DNA from: Vicingaceae bacterium
GTDB taxonomy: Bacteria > Bacteroidota > Bacteroidia > Flavobacteriales_E > Vicingaceae
Length of the DNA stretch: 64,000 nucleotides
Direction of reading: 5' to 3'
Assembly (NCBI GenBank): GCA_018402765.1
Contig: JAGYIE010000002.1
Span: 434,001-498,000, forward strand
The number at the start of each line of letters is the position of its first letter. Position 1 is the stretch's first letter. The position numbers were made by a program, and so were the translations under genes. Of this stretch, positions 28,446 to 37,455 are shown one piece after another. The notes beneath the pieces are model-generated. The model saw only the letters and a program-made list of their open reading frames with translations, was not told the origin of the DNA and did no database searches.

Positions 28446-29996
28446 TTACCAATCAATAGGCATATAGTCTTTTAAAAATTTTCCGCACCAATGTTTACCT
28501 GTATTTATTCCGTCTAATAGCGGATCTAATACTCTAGCTGCGCCATCTACAATATCTAGCGGTGGCTGAAAATCATGCACTTCTTCTTTATGTTTAGATA
28601 ATTCTGCAGGATCCTCATCGGTTACCCAACCCGTATCTACTGCATTCATATAAATCCCGTCCTTAGCAAAACTTGCGGCCGAAGTATGTGTCATCATATT
28701 TAAAGCAGCTTTTGCCATATTGGTGTGAGGGTGGCGATCTTCTTTATGAAAACGATGGAATTTACCTTCCATAGCAGAAACATTGATAATGTGTTTAATT
28801 CCTGTATTCTCCTTCTTCATTAAGTTAGAAAGTCGATTACACAAAACAAAAGGAGCAACTGCATTTACCAACTGTACCTCTATCATTTCAGGTGTTTCTA
28901 TTTCACCTAAACGCAGTCTCCAACTGTTTGTTTTTCGCAAATCAACTTGTTGCAAATCCGCATCCAGCTTTCCAACAGGAAATATTTCTTCTGGGACTAT
29001 CGTATTATCAAAACTGTATGGAATTTGTGACAACTGAGCGGATGACTTTAACCCTATGCCAATGTCGGGCGCATGCCAGCTAACGGATAGTGTATTATTT
29101 GTTTGGCTTTCTGCCACCTTTTCTTCATGATTACTCAATTCATTAATACAAAACTGATGTTCTTTCAACAGCTCTTGAACAGCAGAAGAAAGCAGCTCAA
29201 AGGGAGTTTCCTCAGCTTGCATTAAATGCTTATAAAACCCTGAAGGTCTTCGCACAGTTTGTGCTGCATTATTTATCAATATATCTAAGCGATCATATTT
29301 GTGTTCAATATAGTTACAGAATAACTCTACACTAGGAATATGACGTAAATCTAATCCATGAATATGTAAACGATGACCCCACATCTCAAAATCTTCTTCT
29401 TTTGCAAAACGCACAGCAGAATCTACAGGGAAACGTGTTGTCGCAACTACGGTAGCTCCTGACCTTAACATTTGTAGCGTAATGTAATACCCAATTTTTA
29501 ATCGAGAGCCGGTAACAACTGCTACTTGATCTGTTAAATCAGCTGTTTGAAAACGCTTTGCATAATTAAAGTCGCCACAATCAGGGCACATAGTATCATA
29601 AAAATGATGCAATGTGTCGTACATTTTTTTACAAACATAGCAGTTTCTTGGAGAAGCTAATTTCTCTGTTTTCTGTTCTGTAAATAAATGATCTGCAAGT
29701 AGTTTTGGAGCTACAAAAACCGTTGCCTCTCTTGCGCTTCTTATACCAGTTTTATTTCTTGCTGTTCTATCTTGTTCGAGTTGCCGTTTTTTTGATTCCC
29801 TTTTAGATTCCTTTCTCCTTTTATGTAATTCTACCCGAGTAGGGCGTGATAAAATACCCGCTGCCTTCAATAAGCTTATTCTTTTTTCTTCCGTTAAATC
29901 TGCAAATAAACTTGGTTGTTCATTTAGTTTTTCAAGTACATTCAAACACTTCTCTATGTCGTCACTTGATAATTCAGAATTTATTTGATTTTTCAT
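28446..29996 (-). CDS. Long SDR oxidoreductase with N-terminal zinc-ribbon region
   Basis: 516 aa, twice the size of a classical SDR. Residues 1-110 are charged and helical with many Lys/Arg/Glu. Next is a [23 protein letters not shown] segment (two CxxC pairs, a likely zinc ribbon), and from ~150 a Rossmann fold with [17 protein letters not shown] is the SDR structural motif. The active-site region reads NVSAMEGKF...[12 protein letters not shown]: serine and lysine are kept but the tyrosine position is threonine. An insertion of about 100 residues sits between NNAAQ and the serine. Single gene, substrate unknown. Confidence 0.8.
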   Translation of the reverse strand: MKNQINSELSSDDIEKCLNVLEKLNEQPSLFADLTEEKRISLLKAAGILSRPTRVELHKRRKESKRESKKRQLEQDRTARNKTGIRSAREATVFVAPKLLADHLFTEQKTEKLASPRNCYVCKKMYDTLHHFYDTMCPDCGDFNYAKRFQTADLTDQVAVVTGSRLKIGYYITLQMLRSGATVVATTRFPVDSAVRFAKEEDFEMWGHRLHIHGLDLRHIPSVELFCNYIEHKYDRLDILINNAAQTVRRPSGFYKHLMQAEETPFELLSSAVQELLKEHQFCINELSNHEEKVAESQTNNTLSVSWHAPDIGIGLKSSAQLSQIPYSFDNTIVPEEIFPVGKLDADLQQVDLRKTNSWRLRLGEIETPEMIEVQLVNAVAPFVLCNRLSNLMKKENTGIKHIINVSAMEGKFHRFHKEDRHPHTNMAKAALNMMTHTSAASFAKDGIYMNAVDTGWVTDEDPAELSKHKEEVHDFQPPLDIVDGAARVLDPLLDGINTGKHWCGKFLKDYMPIDW

Positions 29997-30040
29997 ATAG
30001 ATTTATGGAATAATATCCTCTACAAATTTAGCTAATAAAG

Positions 30041-30075
30041 CAATAAAAAAAGAGTAGCCATTTGACCACTCTTTT
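30041..30075 (-). terminator. Terminator of the rpiB-M28 peptidase transcript
   Basis: An 8-bp stem (30048-30055 with 30068-30075), followed on the minus strand by a run of T. It lies 23 bases after the peptidase stop and before the upstream region of the next leftward gene. Confidence 0.7.
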
Positions 30076-30097
30076 ATTTGAATTTACTTAGATGTTT

Positions 30098-31591
30098 TTA
30101 CTTTACTTCTTTGTCTACCACAATTCTTTCTTCTCTATTGGCAAGTTCCCATGCAGTGTAAAAAACGAGTTTGGTAATTTTTTCCATCTTATCAAAATCT
30201 ATTTTATCTACTGTGTCTGTTGCTTTATGATAGTCTTCATGAACGCCGCAAAAATAAAAAATTACTGGTATTCCATTCTTAGCAAAATTGTAATGGTCTG
30301 AACGGTAATAAAAACGATTAGGATCATTTTCATCGTTGAACGTGTAATCTAATTCTAATTGTGTAGTGGTTTTATTTACCTCTTCACTAATAGAATGTAA
30401 TTCTGAACTTAATTTATCAGAACCAATTAAATAAACATAATCTGGATTATCTTCATGCTTTTTATCTAATCGCCCAATCATATCTATATTTAAATTTGCA
30501 ATGGTTGTTTCTAAAGGAAAAATAGGATTATTAGCATAATACTTAGAACCTAGTAATCCTTTTTCTTCTCCTGATACTGGCATGAACAATATACTTCTTC
30601 GAGGTTTATACCCATTATCATAAGCTGTTTTAAAAGCTTGTGCTATCTCCATTAGTGCAACAGTTCCACTTCCATCATCATCTGCACCATTAAAAACTAA
30701 CTCACCTTCTTTACCAATATGATCATAATGTGCCGTTATTATTACCAACTCATCAGGAAATTCAGATCCAGGTAAATATGCCAATACATTTTCACCTAAA
30801 AGTTCACTCGTTTCTTTGTTGATCAATAATTCAAATGAAGTAGGTTTTTGTTTACTTGCTTTACCCTTTTTTATGTATTTTTTATACTTTACTCCATTAG
30901 ATTTACATACCGATTTAAGTACCGTATTACCTATATTTAAAACAGGAACAAATTGTTTATTATCTGGACTTTCTGCTAAATCTGTACTTGGTTTTGAGAA
31001 ATAGTGTTCATACTTTTCTAGCGTACCTTCAAATTTACTAGTATGTACTAATATTGCTTTCGCACCTTTTGATTTTGCTAATTCTATTTTATCAGAAAGT
31101 GTCCATTCTTTATCCATGTTTTCTGGATTATCTGCCAAAATAACAACAGCATTATTTTCAACATTTAAAGAAGTGTAATCAGACTCTGTGCCGTATCCAA
31201 CAAATAAAACAGCTGTGTTTATTTTTATGTTAGGCCATATAGTTGGTCTAACATAAAAGTCCTTATTCATATTATATTCAGTTCCATTAATAGAAAAAGT
31301 TATACCATTTGATTGTTGCTCTAATAACGGGAATTTTTGTTCAAAACTACCGTTTGGACTTTCACTAAAATTTAATTCCTTAAAGTAAGAAATAAGGTAG
31401 TTTTTTGCCATTTTTTGTCCATGCTTACCAGTTTCTCTTCCCTCATATTCATCAGAAGCTAAAATATGTAGGTGTTTGCTCATATCTTCTGCCTTGATTG
31501 TTTCGGCAATTTCTAGAGCAATCGAATTGTCATTTTGTGCAACAGTTACACTAGAACATGCAACTGTTACTATTAAAAATATCTTTTTCAT
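30098..31591 (-). CDS. Secreted M28-family metallopeptidase
   Basis: 497 aa with a signal peptide ending near TVAQ. An inserted protease-associated (PA-like) domain covers about 100-240. The two-zinc peptidase core follows: AHYDHIG (His), GADDDGSG (Asp), the catalytic GEEKGLLGS glutamate pair, NIDMIG (Asp) and RSDHYNF (His). All five metal positions appear intact. It is likely an aminopeptidase working in the periplasm or outside. It follows rpiB by one base, an unusual partner, so both are on one transcript. Confidence 0.92.
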   Translation of the reverse strand: MKKIFLIVTVACSSVTVAQNDNSIALEIAETIKAEDMSKHLHILASDEYEGRETGKHGQKMAKNYLISYFKELNFSESPNGSFEQKFPLLEQQSNGITFSINGTEYNMNKDFYVRPTIWPNIKINTAVLFVGYGTESDYTSLNVENNAVVILADNPENMDKEWTLSDKIELAKSKGAKAILVHTSKFEGTLEKYEHYFSKPSTDLAESPDNKQFVPVLNIGNTVLKSVCKSNGVKYKKYIKKGKASKQKPTSFELLINKETSELLGENVLAYLPGSEFPDELVIITAHYDHIGKEGELVFNGADDDGSGTVALMEIAQAFKTAYDNGYKPRRSILFMPVSGEEKGLLGSKYYANNPIFPLETTIANLNIDMIGRLDKKHEDNPDYVYLIGSDKLSSELHSISEEVNKTTTQLELDYTFNDENDPNRFYYRSDHYNFAKNGIPVIFYFCGVHEDYHKATDTVDKIDFDKMEKITKLVFYTAWELANREERIVVDKEVK

Positions 31592-31592
31592 C

Positions 31593-32036
31593 TTAATTAT
31601 TTACAGGTATTTTTTCGATTCTTTTTAAATGTCTTCCTCCTTCAAAATCTTCATTTATAAAAACATTCACACATTTTATAGCTTCTTCTTCTGAAATAAA
31701 ACGCGCTGGAAGTACCAATATATTCGCATCATTGTGTTGTCTAGCAAGTTTAGCTAATTCCTCTTCCCAGCAAATTGCTGCTCTAATTTGCTGATGTTTA
31801 TTTGCTGTTATCGCAATACCATTTCCACTTCCGCATATTAATATACCTAAGTCTGCTTCTTTTTTTTCAATACTAACAGATAAAGGATGTGCAAAATCTG
31901 CATAATCACAACTATCAATTGAATAGGGACCAAAATCAACTACTTCGATTCCATTGTTAATCAATACTTGTTTAAGTTTACTCTTTAATTGAAAACCTGC
32001 ATGATCTCCTGCTATTGCTATTTTATTAATTATCAT
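31593..32036 (-). CDS. rpiB: Ribose-5-phosphate isomerase B
   Basis: 147 aa, RpiB/LacAB fold. AGDHAGFQLK (substrate-binding), DFGPYS, the catalytic cysteine loop CGSGNGIAITANKH, and the C-terminal arginine-containing GGRHLKRIEKI are present. It interconverts ribose-5-P and ribulose-5-P in the pentose phosphate pathway. It is first in a two-gene leftward unit with the M28 peptidase. Confidence 0.95.
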   Translation of the reverse strand: MIINKIAIAGDHAGFQLKSKLKQVLINNGIEVVDFGPYSIDSCDYADFAHPLSVSIEKKEADLGILICGSGNGIAITANKHQQIRAAICWEEELAKLARQHNDANILVLPARFISEEEAIKCVNVFINEDFEGGRHLKRIEKIPVNN

Positions 32037-32442
32037 TTGTTTAAGTTTATTGACAATTTGGTTGTTAATAATGCTTTATAAAGTTGAATAACTATGTAAA
32101 AATAAAGTTGGTTTACTTAATTTTAATTCCAGATGTATAAAATTTTTAATATTTCATCGTTAATTATGATTATTTACAGAGGAGTTATACACGAAATACA
32201 AACTAAAATTAATAGTTATCCAATACAAAAGTTATGAATACGAATCCATTTTAATAGGATGTTAATAATTTGACATAAAAACAGATTTTCAATCTCTTAA
32301 ATACAAATAATATGTTAGCTAATTATTAACTACTTTGTAAAAGTAACTAAACCTATTAAAGTGAAACAATATTTTCAACAGAGTTAACGCCTTAATAGTA
32401 ATAGTAGATTTAAATTTTAATAATAATATATAATAATATATA
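32037..32442. other. AT-rich divergent intergenic region, no gene seen
   Basis: 406 bases between rpiB and the MORN-repeat gene. It must hold both promoters. TACTTTG at 32331-32337 is a near match to the -7 element for the rightward gene, but 105 bases from its ATG. A 10-base unit TAATAATATA is repeated twice in tandem just before the ATG (32421-32440). No coherent reading frame was seen. Confidence 0.5.
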
Positions 32443-33981
32443 ATGTTTACAACAAAATTTCACTTTTTAATCTACTTCAATTTTTTATCATTTTCACTCT
32501 TTGCCCAGGTAGGAACAGTTGATAGTTTAAACGAATTTTACACATCATTCCGTTATGATACGGGAAATTTATCTAGTCATGGGATCTTAATCGATGGCAA
32601 ACCTAATGGATATTGGATTACATTTTATAAAAATGGTAATTTAAAATCTGAAGGTAATCGAGTTGATTTTAAATTAGATAGTAATTGGTATTTTTATAAC
32701 AATTCAGGAAATATAACGAAAATTATTGCTTATAAAAATGATTTAAGAAATGGATTAACACTATCATACGATAGTATTTATCTTATAAGTGAAGAGTATT
32801 TCGTTAACAATGTAAAAGAGGGTTTAACCATAACATATTATCCTGCTGATAAAAAGTTAGTAAAAAGTAGAGTAAACTATGAAGATGGTAAAGAAAATGG
32901 ATCAGCGTATTATTTTGATATTGAAGGCAGAGTTATTAGTATAACTGAATATAATAAAGGCTTTATTATAAGTAAGGAAGAAATAAATAGATATAACAAA
33001 CAAGAAAAAAAGCAAGGTTTGTGGAAAGAATTTTATTCAAATTGGCGAGTAAATATAGAAAGTACCTATAGGGACGGACTTTTAAATGGATATGTAAAAT
33101 ATTATTCTCCTGATGGACAATTAACAAAAGCTGATCTTTATGTTGATGGAGTTTTACAAGAAGGAAATGAAAATTCAGTCAACTTTGAAATTATTCCTAT
33201 TTATAATGATAAAGGTGTTATTGTACAACAAACAACTTACAATGCTTTAGGTCAAAAGGATGGAATAGAAAGAAATTATAATGATTCAGGGAGTATAGTA
33301 AGTTTAGCAATATATAAAAATGATTTATTGCTTTCTCAAGGTGGAATAATTGATGAAAAAGGAAGGAAACAAGAAGTATGGAAAGAATTTTATCCGAATA
33401 AAACTATTAAAAGTGAAGGTAAATTCTTAGACAATAAAAAGTTTGAAAAATGGACTTACTTCTATGAAAACGGAAAGGCAGAACAAAAAGGAAGCTACAA
33501 TAAAAATGGAAAACCTGTAGGTAATTGGATATGGTATTTTCCAAATGGTGATACATTGAGATATGAGCAATACAGAAGAGGTATAGAAGATGGAATTTTA
33601 ATAGAAATGACTGATAGTGGCAGCGTGATTAGAACGGGAGATTATATTGATGGATTTCGCGAAGGCGAATGGATTTATGAATTAAATGATCAAGTCGAAA
33701 AAGGTAAATATATTTATGGACAGAAAAACGGTTTATGGGAATATTTTCATAGTAATGGGGAGCTTATATTTAAAGGAAATTTTATAGAAGGTAGGCCTGA
33801 GGGTAAGCATAAATGGTGGTATCCTAGCGGAAAGGTAAAAGAAGAAGGAAATTATGCATATGGCGTGAAGGATGGAATATGGAAGAAATACAATGAGGAT
33901 GGTACATTAAAAATTACAATTGATTTTAAGAATGGAGAAGAATTTAAAATTGATGGTCAAAAATTTAAAATTTACAAATAG
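32443..33981 (+). CDS. Secreted MORN-repeat (YwqK-like) protein
   Basis: 512 aa with a signal peptide ending SLFAQ. The body is a ladder of about 15 to 18 MORN-variant repeats of ~23 residues with the pattern G-x-W-x-x-F/Y-Y-x-N-G-x-L-x-x-x-G, for example NGYWITFYKNGNLKSEGN and VGNWIWYFPNGDTLR. They continue to the C-terminus with no sorting domain. These repeats form beta hairpins; in Bacteroidota such proteins are common, often labelled YwqK antitoxin-like, which is probably a misnomer for secreted members. Function unknown. No toxin partner lies next to it. Confidence 0.85.
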   Translation: MFTTKFHFLIYFNFLSFSLFAQVGTVDSLNEFYTSFRYDTGNLSSHGILIDGKPNGYWITFYKNGNLKSEGNRVDFKLDSNWYFYNNSGNITKIIAYKNDLRNGLTLSYDSIYLISEEYFVNNVKEGLTITYYPADKKLVKSRVNYEDGKENGSAYYFDIEGRVISITEYNKGFIISKEEINRYNKQEKKQGLWKEFYSNWRVNIESTYRDGLLNGYVKYYSPDGQLTKADLYVDGVLQEGNENSVNFEIIPIYNDKGVIVQQTTYNALGQKDGIERNYNDSGSIVSLAIYKNDLLLSQGGIIDEKGRKQEVWKEFYPNKTIKSEGKFLDNKKFEKWTYFYENGKAEQKGSYNKNGKPVGNWIWYFPNGDTLRYEQYRRGIEDGILIEMTDSGSVIRTGDYIDGFREGEWIYELNDQVEKGKYIYGQKNGLWEYFHSNGELIFKGNFIEGRPEGKHKWWYPSGKVKEEGNYAYGVKDGIWKKYNEDGTLKITIDFKNGEEFKIDGQKFKIYK

Positions 33982-33992
33982 ACTATAAAAGT

Positions 33993-34443
33993 AAAGAATA
34001 TAGGAAATCACTATTGTCCGATAAAAAATTAAAGTATATCGAATTAAAATTAATATTAGATTGGGGCTTTATGGAATACCTATAGTATTTTTAATGGCAT
34101 ATGCTAATGAGAAAAGTATATGTAAGGTAAAAGTTACATAACCATACGTTTGTATTATAAATTAGTTTATAGAAATAGATTTTATATTTTCTATATAGAT
34201 GACATTATTAATGGAAAAAATAAATAAAAATGAATTAAATACCACGATAGAATTGAAATTCTTTATTCTTTAGGTAGAAAGTATAATGACTTTATTTATG
34301 TTAAAACAAAACTCCACATTAATTAAAGTACTAAATACAGTTTTTTGAAGATCATGATGATAAAAAACTCATTCATAAAAAGGGGGATTTATACACAATT
34401 TATTTCACGATGCAGGATATTGCTAAGAACTTTCTTAAATAGA
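33993..34443 (+). pseudogene. Probable decayed gene with several frameshifts
   Basis: This occupies the 590-base gap after the MORN gene. Protein-like segments appear in successive frames: KKLKYIELKLILDWG (frame of 33993), LYGIPIVFLMAYANEKS (frame of 34073), IEILYSLGRKYNDFIYVKTK (frame of 34261) and HKKGDLYTIYFTMQDIAKNFLK ending at TAG 34441. Their order and composition suggest one former ~150-residue protein that has lost its frame at least three times. No family recognised. From 34444 to 34571 I see nothing. Confidence 0.45.
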
Positions 34444-34571
34444 TTTTTAAAGAATACATAGCTCTTTTATTGTAACCTTAAAAAAGATAAAATGTATTAA
34501 GTGGGCGTATGTAGTTTTAAAAGAAACTAATTAGGAGTTTTTACAAGGACGATTTATTCAACAAGCAGAAT

Positions 34572-35642
34572 CTATTCTAGGTAGTGGTCGCTATATCTAA
34601 CTAAACTAACTTCTGGATTTAAGGGATCATTTTTCATAAGATAGTTGACAAATTCTTCTCCTAATTTCGGAGCCATAAATAGACCTCTAGAGCCCATTCC
34701 ATTAAACAAATGGATATTTTTATGTTTTGGATGGGTGCCATTAAGTGGTCTTCGATCTTTAACTGCCGGTCGAATCCCTACTATTTGTTCAACAACTTCG
34801 TAATCGCAGTTAATTAACTCTTCGAGGTTTCGAATCAATTCACTTTTCTTGTCTTCTGTTGGAAGTAAGCTCAAATCATTCCAGTTGTACGTTGCTCCTA
34901 TTTTATAATGTTGATTTCCAAGTGGTAGAATAAATATCTTTTTATTAAAAATATACTCATCACTCATAGCTTCACTTTTAATTATTAGAAGCTCCCCTTT
35001 TACTAAACTTAATGGTATCCAATTAAATAGTGGATTATTAACCGATTGATATCCATCGCAAAAAATAACCTGTTTTGCCTTAATATTATTATAGCTGATT
35101 TCTTTATCATCTAAAATAAGATGCTGATAATTTAAAGATTCTTCTAGCAACAGATTTCTTTCAATTAAATATCTTCTGTAGGAAGTTAGTAATGTTTTAG
35201 TATCAATCCATCCTGTTTTTTTCACCTCACCTCCACTAAATAAGTTATGATGCAGAAATGAATAATCGGAAAGGTCTTTTAGATTTTCGGTAATATATTC
35301 TTTAACGCCATCTATTCTACTTCTTTTAATCCAAAAGTTACGTTCATCATTAGATGAAATTAATTTTATAATCGTTTTTTCAATAACAAATGAAGAGTTA
35401 ATTTCATCTTCAAGTTGAGCATAGAATACATCGTTGAATTTAATAAACTCTTCAGCTCTCCATGTTTTAGTGAGTCTTTTTAGCACTAAAGGATTAATTA
35501 GTCCAGCTGCTACCATAGTACTTGATGTTTGATGGGTATCATCAATTATCAATACACTATATCCTTTATTAATAAGCTGATAGCTTAATACAGTTCCTGA
35601 AATTCCTTGTCCTATTATCAAAAAGTCGTAAGTATGTGTCAT
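34572..35642 (-). CDS. FAD-dependent oxidoreductase (DAO family)
   Basis: 356 aa with an N-terminal GxGxxG FAD motif (IIGQGISGTVLSYQLINKG) and acidic strand end IIDD, a middle substrate domain, and a C-terminal FAD contact GMGSRGLFMAPKLGEEF. The overall layout matches DadA/ThiO-like amine oxidases and the oxidase half of MnmC. No signal peptide. Substrate cannot be assigned. It diverges from tatA. Confidence 0.85.
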   Translation of the reverse strand: MTHTYDFLIIGQGISGTVLSYQLINKGYSVLIIDDTHQTSSTMVAAGLINPLVLKRLTKTWRAEEFIKFNDVFYAQLEDEINSSFVIEKTIIKLISSNDERNFWIKRSRIDGVKEYITENLKDLSDYSFLHHNLFSGGEVKKTGWIDTKTLLTSYRRYLIERNLLLEESLNYQHLILDDKEISYNNIKAKQVIFCDGYQSVNNPLFNWIPLSLVKGELLIIKSEAMSDEYIFNKKIFILPLGNQHYKIGATYNWNDLSLLPTEDKKSELIRNLEELINCDYEVVEQIVGIRPAVKDRRPLNGTHPKHKNIHLFNGMGSRGLFMAPKLGEEFVNYLMKNDPLNPEVSLVRYSDHYLE

Positions 35643-35690
35643 AGATTATCCAAAACTAGTTATTTCAAGCAATGGGGAATTAAAAATTGC

Positions 35691-35698
35691 TAATTTTG
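35691..35698 (+). promoter_or_regulatory. Predicted -7 box of tatA
   Basis: TAATTTTG, a perfect TAnnTTTG match, 18 bases before the tatA ATG at 35717. It lies downstream of the ORF-track start (35687), supporting the later start. No TTG was found at standard -33 spacing. Confidence 0.4.
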
Positions 35699-35716
35699 TT
35701 ATCTAATTTTAAGGCA

Positions 35717-35899
35717 ATGAATTTAAACATCATCTTAGGTATTATTGGTCCTAATCAAATCATTATCATATTGGTTATAGTAGTTTTACTATTCGGTGCA
35801 AAGAAAATTCCTGAATTAATGAAAGGAGTTGGAAAAGGCATAAAGGAATTTAAAGATGCTACCAGCAAGGATGAAGAAAAGAAAGAAGACAATAAATAA
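35717..35899 (+). CDS. tatA: Sec-independent protein translocase subunit TatA/E
   Basis: 60 aa from the ATG at 35717; the ORF track begins 10 codons earlier. One N-terminal membrane helix (IIGPNQIIIILVIVVLLF), the FGAKKIPELMKGVGKGIKEF hinge and amphipathic helix, then a short charged tail. It forms the pore of the twin-arginine pathway for folded proteins. The TatC partner is not in this window. It precedes gatA by 14 bases, so a shared transcript is likely. Confidence 0.93.
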   Translation: MNLNIILGIIGPNQIIIILVIVVLLFGAKKIPELMKGVGKGIKEFKDATSKDEEKKEDNK

Positions 35900-35913
35900 A
35901 CCCTCTAATATTT

Positions 35914-37353
35914 TTGCAGTTGAAAGAATACAAAGCTCTTTCGGAGATTCAGGAAGATTTAAATCAAGGACATTTTAGTTGTGAACAGTTAGTAAATAAC
36001 TACTTAAAAAAAATTGAAGAAAGTTCTTCCCTAAATGCATTTCTAGAAATTTTTGACGAATCAGCAATCGAGCAAGCACGGTTAGTTGACCGAAAACTTT
36101 CCAATAAATCTGCAGGTCGTTTAGCGGGAATGGTTATCGGTATAAAAGATAATATTGTTTATAAAGGTCATAAGGTTTCAGCATCGTCAAAAATGCTAGA
36201 AAACTTTGAATCCTTGTTTTCTGCAACTGTAGTTGACAGATTAATAGCAGAAGATGCTATTATAGTCGGACGATTGAATTGTGATGAGTTTGCTATGGGT
36301 TCGTCCACTGAAAATTCTGCATTCGGGGTTACTAAAAATGCTCAAGATCAATCGTATGTTCCGGGTGGTTCATCTGGGGGCTCTGCTGTTGCAGTTCAAG
36401 CAGGGCTTTGTCTTGCTTCTTTGGGCTCTGACACAGGTGGTTCTATACGACAACCTGCTTCTTATTGTGGGATTATTGGATTAAAACCAACATATGGGAG
36501 AGTATCTAGAAATGGCTTAATTGCATTTGCTTCTTCATTTGACCAAATAGGACCTTTCGCTAATTCTGTAGAAGATATAGCTTTATTAACTGAAATTATT
36601 TCAGGACATGATTCTATGGATAGCACTTCTTCAAACAAGGAGGTACCTGAATTCTATAAATCGGTTAAAAACCTTGATAGAACGAAAAAATATAGAATTG
36701 CTTACATAAAGGATTGTTTAGATCATCCTGGCTTAAATACTGAGGTTAAAGCTGCGGTTAATCGCCAAATAGAGTTATTGAAGCAAAATGGGCATTCAGT
36801 AGAACCTATTTCTTATCCATTTCTAGATTTCATGGTTCCGGCATATTATATATTAACTACAGCTGAGGCATCTTCTAATTTAGCACGATATGATGGGGTT
36901 CATTTTGGATACAGAAGTCCTAATGCTAAGAACTTAGAAGAAACATATGTTTATTCCAGATCAGAGGCTTTTGGTACAGAAGTGAAAAGAAGAATAATGC
37001 TTGGTACTTATGTTTTAAGCGCAGGTTATTACGATGCTTATTATGGCAAAGCTCAAAAAGTAAGAAGGATTTTAAGAGATAAAACGAATCAAATATTTGA
37101 TGATTTTGATTTTATTTTATCTCCGACCACTACCAATTCTGCTTTTAAAATAGGTCAAAAAAGTAATGATCCAATAGAGATGTACTTAGAAGACATCTTT
37201 ACCGTACAGGCAAATCTTGTAGGAACGCCTGCTATATCTTTACCACTGGGCAGAACTGCTAATAATATGCCATTTGGACTACAGCTTATGGCTAGATCGT
37301 TTGAAGAGCAAAATTTATTGAATTTTTCAGCCCTATTAATGAACATGAATTAG
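35914..37353 (+). CDS. gatA: Glutamyl-tRNA(Gln)/aspartyl-tRNA(Asn) amidotransferase subunit A
   Basis: 479 aa amidase-signature enzyme. The Ser-cisSer-Lys triad is visible: lysine in GIKDNI, cis-serine in GGSSGGSAVAV, nucleophile serine in GSDTGGSIRQPAS. It releases ammonia from glutamine to amidate mischarged tRNA in the GatCAB complex. The start is a TTG at 35914 (or TTG 35920); an in-frame stop at 35893 and no ATG between rule out an ATG start. gatB and gatC are not in the window. Confidence 0.94.
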   Translation: MQLKEYKALSEIQEDLNQGHFSCEQLVNNYLKKIEESSSLNAFLEIFDESAIEQARLVDRKLSNKSAGRLAGMVIGIKDNIVYKGHKVSASSKMLENFESLFSATVVDRLIAEDAIIVGRLNCDEFAMGSSTENSAFGVTKNAQDQSYVPGGSSGGSAVAVQAGLCLASLGSDTGGSIRQPASYCGIIGLKPTYGRVSRNGLIAFASSFDQIGPFANSVEDIALLTEIISGHDSMDSTSSNKEVPEFYKSVKNLDRTKKYRIAYIKDCLDHPGLNTEVKAAVNRQIELLKQNGHSVEPISYPFLDFMVPAYYILTTAEASSNLARYDGVHFGYRSPNAKNLEETYVYSRSEAFGTEVKRRIMLGTYVLSAGYYDAYYGKAQKVRRILRDKTNQIFDDFDFILSPTTTNSAFKIGQKSNDPIEMYLEDIFTVQANLVGTPAISLPLGRTANNMPFGLQLMARSFEEQNLLNFSALLMNMN

Positions 37354-37455
37354 TGAATAATTGATCTCCTGATTTTATTTCTGACACGATGTATTGGTCA
37401 CCTTTGTATACCAAAACTTAATCGCTTACGTTCTTTTCAAAATAACATTTATATC

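Noticed and set aside
32443-33981. Repeat pattern in the MORN gene as a DNA repeat array
   Set aside because: The repeats are at the protein level with varied DNA; no direct-repeat array or CRISPR.
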